Assembly (NCBI GenBank): GCA_027485995.1
Contig: JAIXPW010000001.1
Span: 1 to 37,842 of the forward strand
Origin: Verrucomicrobiaceae bacterium
GTDB lineage: Bacteria > Verrucomicrobiota > Verrucomicrobiia > Verrucomicrobiales > Akkermansiaceae
Direction: 5' to 3'
Length of the DNA: 37,842 nt
This document shows positions 34,701 through 37,842 of this stretch, piece by piece (position 1 is the stretch's first letter; the number at the start of each line of letters is the position of its first letter). The translations under genes and the position numbers were made by a program. The notes beneath the pieces were generated by a model. The model worked only from the letters and a program-made list of their open reading frames with translations. It made no database searches and had not been told where the DNA came from.

Positions 34701-34769
34701 GATCAGGATGGCAAGGGCGACGACCACTCCGCGAAAGCGCAGCGAAAGTCGGATGATGGAGCTCAGCAT
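31686..34769 (-). CDS. RND efflux pump, heavy-metal (CusA/CzcA) type, 1027 aa
   Basis: The ATG at 34769 (MLSSIIRLSLRFRGVV) is the usual family start; longer frames would run into the upstream gene. The protein has the RND plan: a first transmembrane helix, a large periplasmic domain starting VFPDFVPPQVTIQTEVPGLAPEQVE, a helix bundle with the proton-relay segment VAIGVVVDDAIIDVENIVRRL, a second periplasmic domain and a final helix bundle. The VENIVRRL segment and the VTYPVES motif place it in the heavy-metal efflux group rather than AcrB-type drug pumps. The exact metal cannot be told. The adaptor gene ends 19 bp upstream, so the three efflux genes form one operon. Confidence 0.92.
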   Translation of the reverse strand: MLSSIIRLSLRFRGVVVALAILILALGIQQTMESSLDVFPDFVPPQVTIQTEVPGLAPEQVEKLVTYPVESAVSGIAGLDSVRSESIQGLSVVTVTFAESSNILTDRQLLAERMTEVAGRLPKEAQAPTLSPLVSSTMDLLKIGLTSEKTTPMELRTLADWQLKPLLLAVPGVAEVSVIGGEVEQMQIQVDPLRLAQSGLTLAEIVKAAGETSGLRGTGYIETPNQRLTVATDGQVTDPILLGGTILKGSGANAVRLRDVAKIVKAPAPKFGDAIIMGKPGVLLAMTSQYGTNTLEVTRRVEQVLKDFQSSFDKQEITLHHGLHRPANFIEIALEHIGHSLAIGALLVIAVLFLFLRSPRTALISFLSIPLSLLSAIMVFRAFGVTLNTMTLGGFAVAIGVVVDDAIIDVENIVRRLRENAVATNPQPVSKVILDASVEVRGAIVYATLIVTAAFLPVFLLGGIQGRFFLPLGLAFVMATLASLLVAITVTPALCSLLLGKLKEDREPFYLRALKRVHGWLLGGVARFPKLTFLAALIVLGGVAALLPLFKTEFLPDFKEGHFVLQLSAVPGTSLPEMTRLGTSLSHELLEDPRILSVVQQAGRSEQGVDTWGPERSEFHIELKPGIGTDEAAAQDDIRDLVGKFPGTQSEVLTFLGDRISETISGETAEVVLSLYGDDLDALEKRANEIAGVLGKVNGTSDVIVQAAAQSPRMEVKLKPAALERYGLRSAEVLDSIETAFQGNEVARLYQGSQVIPLTVNVGGNSNDVGSLAGLPFLTSNGELLHLRDVADVFPSFGRSSIQHEGGLRRQVITCNTRDRSVSEVVAEAKKTIAENVNLDPGMHLIFTGAAEAEAAAHRNLIASTSLALIVIVILLWIVFRSGRNVAIVLLNLPFALIGGVVALYLSRQPISLGALVGMVTLFGVSTRNAIMMLSHYEHLVLTEGAPWNLRTALRGAGERVIPVMMTAMVTALALLPIALKPQAAGQEIEGPMAIVILGGLISSTFLTLVLLPSIALKFGRFRLHSA

Positions 34770-34788
34770 GGTGGCGGCAGATTCGGCT

Positions 34789-35721
34789 TCATTCCTCGTC
34801 GGATGCGGCTTCTTCCGGAACGAAGGTCTCCTTTGAAAGCAGCGCCTGCGCACCCCGGGTGACGAGTTCACCGTCCTCGATCGCATCCTTTGCGACGAAC
34901 CAGCCGCCGGTGACTGGCGAGTCGATCGGGACCTCCAAGCGTTCGAACTCCTCGTCGCCCGCCTTCCGATAGGCCCAGGCCTTTCCGAGATGGAAGACCA
35001 CCGCCGACTGCGGAATGAGCAGGCCCTCCCGCGATTCTCCGGGCAGTTCCATGAAGCCTGTTAGACTCAGTCCGGAGGCGAGCGCGTGGTCCTTGTTATC
35101 AATTTCACCGATGAAGGCCTGGCCTTGAAATACCGGGTCCACCGAGGTCGCAGGAGAAAGCGTGGTGCAGCGAACAGAGGATTGTTCGCGACCTTCCGCA
35201 TGAAGTCTGGCGGCCACTGGTGAGGTCACTGGCTCGGCTCCGCGCGAAAGCGAGATCTTCAACAAGGCCATCTCGCCGGCCAGCAGCGCCTTGATGAGCT
35301 TGGCGCGGTCGACATCAGCCATCGTTGAATAACGCGCTCCCCATTCGAGGGCGATCTTGTCCTCAACCATCCTCCGGGCGGCCGCATCCTGGATCGACTG
35401 CGCATGCAGGGCATCAAGGTCCTTGCGCGCGACGAGTTCTCCCGACGCAAAGAGTTTCTCCGCGCGCTCGACGGATTGCTTCGTGACGTCGATTGCAGCT
35501 TGCGCGGCTTCACTCTGGCGGAGGAGTTCAATCAAGGGAGCTGGCGCGATGACCGATGCCCAAGCTGTTGATTCTGCAGGCAATGAGATCGTGGCAGGCT
35601 GCTTGGTTTCAAGATCGAGTAGTTTCTGAACCTCGGCCTTCACCTTGAACTCCGCCGCGTGGGAGAGCGAGGCGCAGAGCACAGCGGCGGACAGCCAGGT
35701 GAGGAAACGGAGATGTCTCAT
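34789..35721 (-). CDS. RND efflux periplasmic adaptor-like protein, 310 aa
   Basis: The start at ATG 35721 gives a clean signal peptide (MRHLRFLTWLSAAVLCASLSHA); ATG 35736 and TTG 35739 are alternatives overlapping the upstream stop. A helical hairpin (residues ~70-160, EAAQAAIDVTKQSVERAEKLF and KDLDALHAQSIQDAAARR) is followed by a beta-rich membrane-proximal region (SGLSLTGFMELPGESREGLLIPQSAVVFHLGKAWAYR). This fits a membrane-fusion adaptor linking pump and outer-membrane channel. The usual paired lipoyl half-motifs are not obvious, so it is a divergent member. Its place between pump and outer-membrane genes supports the call. Confidence 0.82.
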   Translation of the reverse strand: MRHLRFLTWLSAAVLCASLSHAAEFKVKAEVQKLLDLETKQPATISLPAESTAWASVIAPAPLIELLRQSEAAQAAIDVTKQSVERAEKLFASGELVARKDLDALHAQSIQDAAARRMVEDKIALEWGARYSTMADVDRAKLIKALLAGEMALLKISLSRGAEPVTSPVAARLHAEGREQSSVRCTTLSPATSVDPVFQGQAFIGEIDNKDHALASGLSLTGFMELPGESREGLLIPQSAVVFHLGKAWAYRKAGDEEFERLEVPIDSPVTGGWFVAKDAIEDGELVTRGAQALLSKETFVPEEAASDEE

Positions 35722-35725
35722 CGGA

Positions 35726-37099
35726 TCAAGGTTCATCAAGGGATAGGTGGGCGCTGTCTTCGAGGTGACCGAGTGATTGCTGGGCCTGATTGAGCGCGTC
35801 GATGCGGGCCAGGTTCGCTTGTTGGACGAGTGCCCTCGCGCCGAGTTCGGCCAGGTGGTTGGTCTCTCCCGCCTTCACGAGACGCTCGGCATCGGCGAGC
35901 TGCTGCATCTGGGTGGCGAGCAGGGAGTTGACCTCATGCAGCCGCGCGCAGTCGGCGCGATAAGCGGCAAGTGATTGATCGAGCTCGCCACGGATGCCGC
36001 TCTGGAGTCTTTGGAAAACGGCGGCGGATTCGTCTCGTTTGGCGATCGCCTCACGGATCGGCCCGGTATTGCGATCTATCGGCAGCGTGAGCCCCACTCC
36101 GAGTGCCCATCTCGATTGGCCCTGGTCGAAGGTGTAGCCGGGATTCAGATGAAGGTCGGGCGTCTGCTTGGCGATCTCCAAACGCAGCGCGGCATCGGCC
36201 GCCGCATAGTCCTGAAGTGCGGCGAGAATGTCGCTTCGCTGCAGGAGCGCGGCTCGACGGAGTTTGCTCTCCGATGGGGTTGGGGGCAGGTGGTCGAGCG
36301 ACCCGAAGGACACCGCCGTGGCCTGGAGCGCGGAGGCGGGGATGCCGACCGCGGAGGCGAGCTTCGCGCGGGCGCTGTCGAGCTTGCTGCGGCCGTCGGC
36401 CAGATCGATGAGATCGCGGCTTTGTTGCGAAAGATAAACGCTGAGATCGGTGCGCGGGGCCTCGCCAGCGGTCACGCGGGCGGAAACCATCGTCACCAGG
36501 GCGGTGTCGTTATCACGCTGTGCTTCGAGGATTTCCAGCCGACGTTTTGCGGTTTCGAGATCCAGCAAGGCGGCCCTTACTCCGGATGAGACCGACCACG
36601 CGGTATCGGCGATGGAAAGGGCGGCGGCATTTGATTCGGCTTGGGCCTTCGCGGTCCGTTCGCCACGTTTGTTGGCTGTTTCGATCTGCCAGTCGAAGGC
36701 GAGTCCGAGCAGCCAGGGCGAGTTGCCCTGGCCAAGTTCCGGAGAAAAGGAAACGCCGGGGTTCGGCGTGGTGTCGGCCGTGCTGATCGCGGCACGCGCA
36801 CTGGCTGCCTTGGCCTTCGCGGCCGCGATTTCCGGATGTCCCAACAGCGCGGCTCCCTGAATATCACGCAGCCTCCAAGGCGAGGGTGGCCAGGACCGGT
36901 TGTCCTTCCAATAGCCGGCCGAAACCATCGCCGAATGAAGCGCCGGGTCATCCAGTCGGCGTCGCCCGAATCGGGTAGCGGTTGACTGGGGATCGAGCGA
37001 CTTCGGCCAGTATGCCTGACAAGCGCTCAGGGCCAGCAACAGCGTCACACAAGAGCCCTTTGAAATGGCGGCTAAAGCGGATGGACGGACTCTGCACAT
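35726..37099 (-). CDS. TolC-family outer-membrane efflux lipoprotein, 457 aa
   Basis: A signal sequence with lipobox LSAC and lipid-accepting C27 opens the protein. Long helical hairpins in two pseudo-repeats (AAAKAKAASARAAISTADTTPNPGVSF, SSGVRAALLDLETAKRRLEILEAQRDND, and again EIAKQTPDLHLNPGYTFDQG, RGELDQSLAAYRADCARLHEV) and the TPNPGVSF/DLHLNPGY strands match outer-membrane efflux proteins (OEP, CusC/CzcC). It is the first gene of the minus-strand efflux operon; the promoter should lie in 37100-37232. Confidence 0.88.
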   Translation of the reverse strand: MCRVRPSALAAISKGSCVTLLLALSACQAYWPKSLDPQSTATRFGRRRLDDPALHSAMVSAGYWKDNRSWPPSPWRLRDIQGAALLGHPEIAAAKAKAASARAAISTADTTPNPGVSFSPELGQGNSPWLLGLAFDWQIETANKRGERTAKAQAESNAAALSIADTAWSVSSGVRAALLDLETAKRRLEILEAQRDNDTALVTMVSARVTAGEAPRTDLSVYLSQQSRDLIDLADGRSKLDSARAKLASAVGIPASALQATAVSFGSLDHLPPTPSESKLRRAALLQRSDILAALQDYAAADAALRLEIAKQTPDLHLNPGYTFDQGQSRWALGVGLTLPIDRNTGPIREAIAKRDESAAVFQRLQSGIRGELDQSLAAYRADCARLHEVNSLLATQMQQLADAERLVKAGETNHLAELGARALVQQANLARIDALNQAQQSLGHLEDSAHLSLDEP

Positions 37100-37232
37100 G
37101 GAGATCCGGAATTGTGCGGATCAACGCATGAGAAAACGGTGAGAGAGTCGGTTCCGGGATCTTGATGTAAGTCGGAGAATCTCCTCGCCAGTTTTCAGGG
37201 ATGAAGGGCTGGTTACGGGGTTCGACAGTTCC

Positions 37233-37688
37233 ATGAATCTGACTCCCCAAGATCCTCAGTCATTGGTTTCGATACTGGAAAAACCGGACCATCCGGCGAT
37301 GTCGGGGCTCAAACTTCAGGAAGCGGAGGGACGGACGGCGTACGGATGCTCGTTGGAAGCGCGGCAATGGCTGGTGCACCTGCATGGTTCGCCCCGCCCG
37401 ACGTGGCCATCCGGCTGGCACCCAGGGTTTCCTGGTGATCACCCTTCAAGCCGGCGAGACTGCCTTGGTGAAATGCTGCCCAGCGCCGAGCGTCCGCCTT
37501 GTTTGGAGGAATACCTTCCATTCCTCAAGTCGCTCGAAGGTGGCGAGGCTGAGGGCGATTGCTGGGAAGCTGCCTTTGAGGTGCAGACCGCTGAGAATGC
37601 TCATGGGAGGGTCGGAGGGCGGGATAAAGAGAGGGGCGGCCGGGGATCTCTGCCTCTTTGTGCTGACGAGATATTGGTTTCAAAATGA
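37233..37688 (+). CDS. doubtful hypothetical protein, 151 aa
   Basis: An open frame starting MNLTPQDPQSLVSILEKPDHP, with no recognisable domain and a low-complexity C-terminus (GRVGGRDKERGGRGS). No good ribosome binding site is visible before the ATG. A second plus-strand frame (37384-37701) overlaps it, so a frameshifted gene is possible. It diverges from the efflux operon. Confidence 0.25.
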   Translation: MNLTPQDPQSLVSILEKPDHPAMSGLKLQEAEGRTAYGCSLEARQWLVHLHGSPRPTWPSGWHPGFPGDHPSSRRDCLGEMLPSAERPPCLEEYLPFLKSLEGGEAEGDCWEAAFEVQTAENAHGRVGGRDKERGGRGSLPLCADEILVSK

Positions 37689-37842
37689 TTCAATAAGCTG
37701 ACATGATTTCATAATTAAGAATAATCACGGGCGTCCGGTTGTAACTAGAACAAATCCAATTGGTTAGAATTCTGATTCATGAAACTTCTGGGGTCGGTTT
37801 CCGCAAGTAGCTCATTTAGAGGCACTTTCTCGAACGGATGAA
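37689..37842. other. AT-rich end of window, nothing recognised
   Basis: The sequence becomes clearly AT-richer. It may be the promoter region of a gene starting beyond the window; no motif can be supported. Confidence 0.3.

Noticed and set aside
34092..34862. 256-aa plus-strand open frame
   Set aside because: Antisense to the RND pump and adaptor genes; Arg/His-rich shadow.

Overview
The window is GC-rich bacterial chromosome. It probably comes from the Verrucomicrobia (Verrucomicrobiae) or a close relative. This rests on gene content only: a Tubulin_2-type tubulin-like protein, a SUMF1/Sel1 secreted protein, an EF-hand-like 'DPDEDGHDNREEF' repeat, and a TPR protein with the 'YVGFK..DPSVDLGFD' tail. 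No marker gene fixes the species.

Left edge (1-3434): the end of an unidentified gene, a small glycine-zipper protein, two unrecognised minus-strand genes, and a plus-strand pair (unrecognised protein + TPR protein). From 3435 to about 4070 there is a degenerate array of KilA-N domain fragments (array A). Every fragment carries a palindrome of about 24 bp at the same point of the domain.

Centre (4200-20271, plus strand): a tight ten-gene run, probably one operon. In order: two membrane proteins, a HerA/FtsK-like ATPase, a PD-(D/E)XK-like nuclease protein overlapping it by 4 bp, a very acidic repeat protein, a third membrane protein, a 1036-aa tubulin-like GTPase, a membrane-anchored VWA protein, and a MacB/LolD-like ABC ATPase plus permease. 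A minus-strand run converges on it (20290-26097): a transglutaminase-like protein, a lipoprotein, a SUMF1-like/Sel1 protein, a very basic secreted protein and a membrane protein. I know no named system with this set of parts. My inference is an envelope-associated machine combining a cytoskeletal polymer, a DNA-pumping ATPase, a nuclease and an export arm; its role (membrane remodelling, conflict/defence or DNA handling) cannot be decided from sequence alone.

The central block is bracketed by two related direct-repeat blocks. On the right (26446-28310) an IS5-type transposase N-terminus is fused in frame to a copy of the TPR gene's 3' end. A longer KilA-N array (array B) follows and repeats the unit-1/unit-2 junction of array A. 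The palindromes in both arrays have a fixed centre (an Ile codon) but arms that change together. This is the most unusual signal in the window.

Right edge (28467-37842): an initiator tRNA-fMet with its terminator, a protein of a family often annotated as 3-methyladenine DNA glycosylase, an OmpR-type response regulator and sensor kinase pair, and a converging three-gene RND heavy-metal-type efflux operon (inner-membrane pump, adaptor, outer-membrane factor). The last kilobase holds only one doubtful reading frame.
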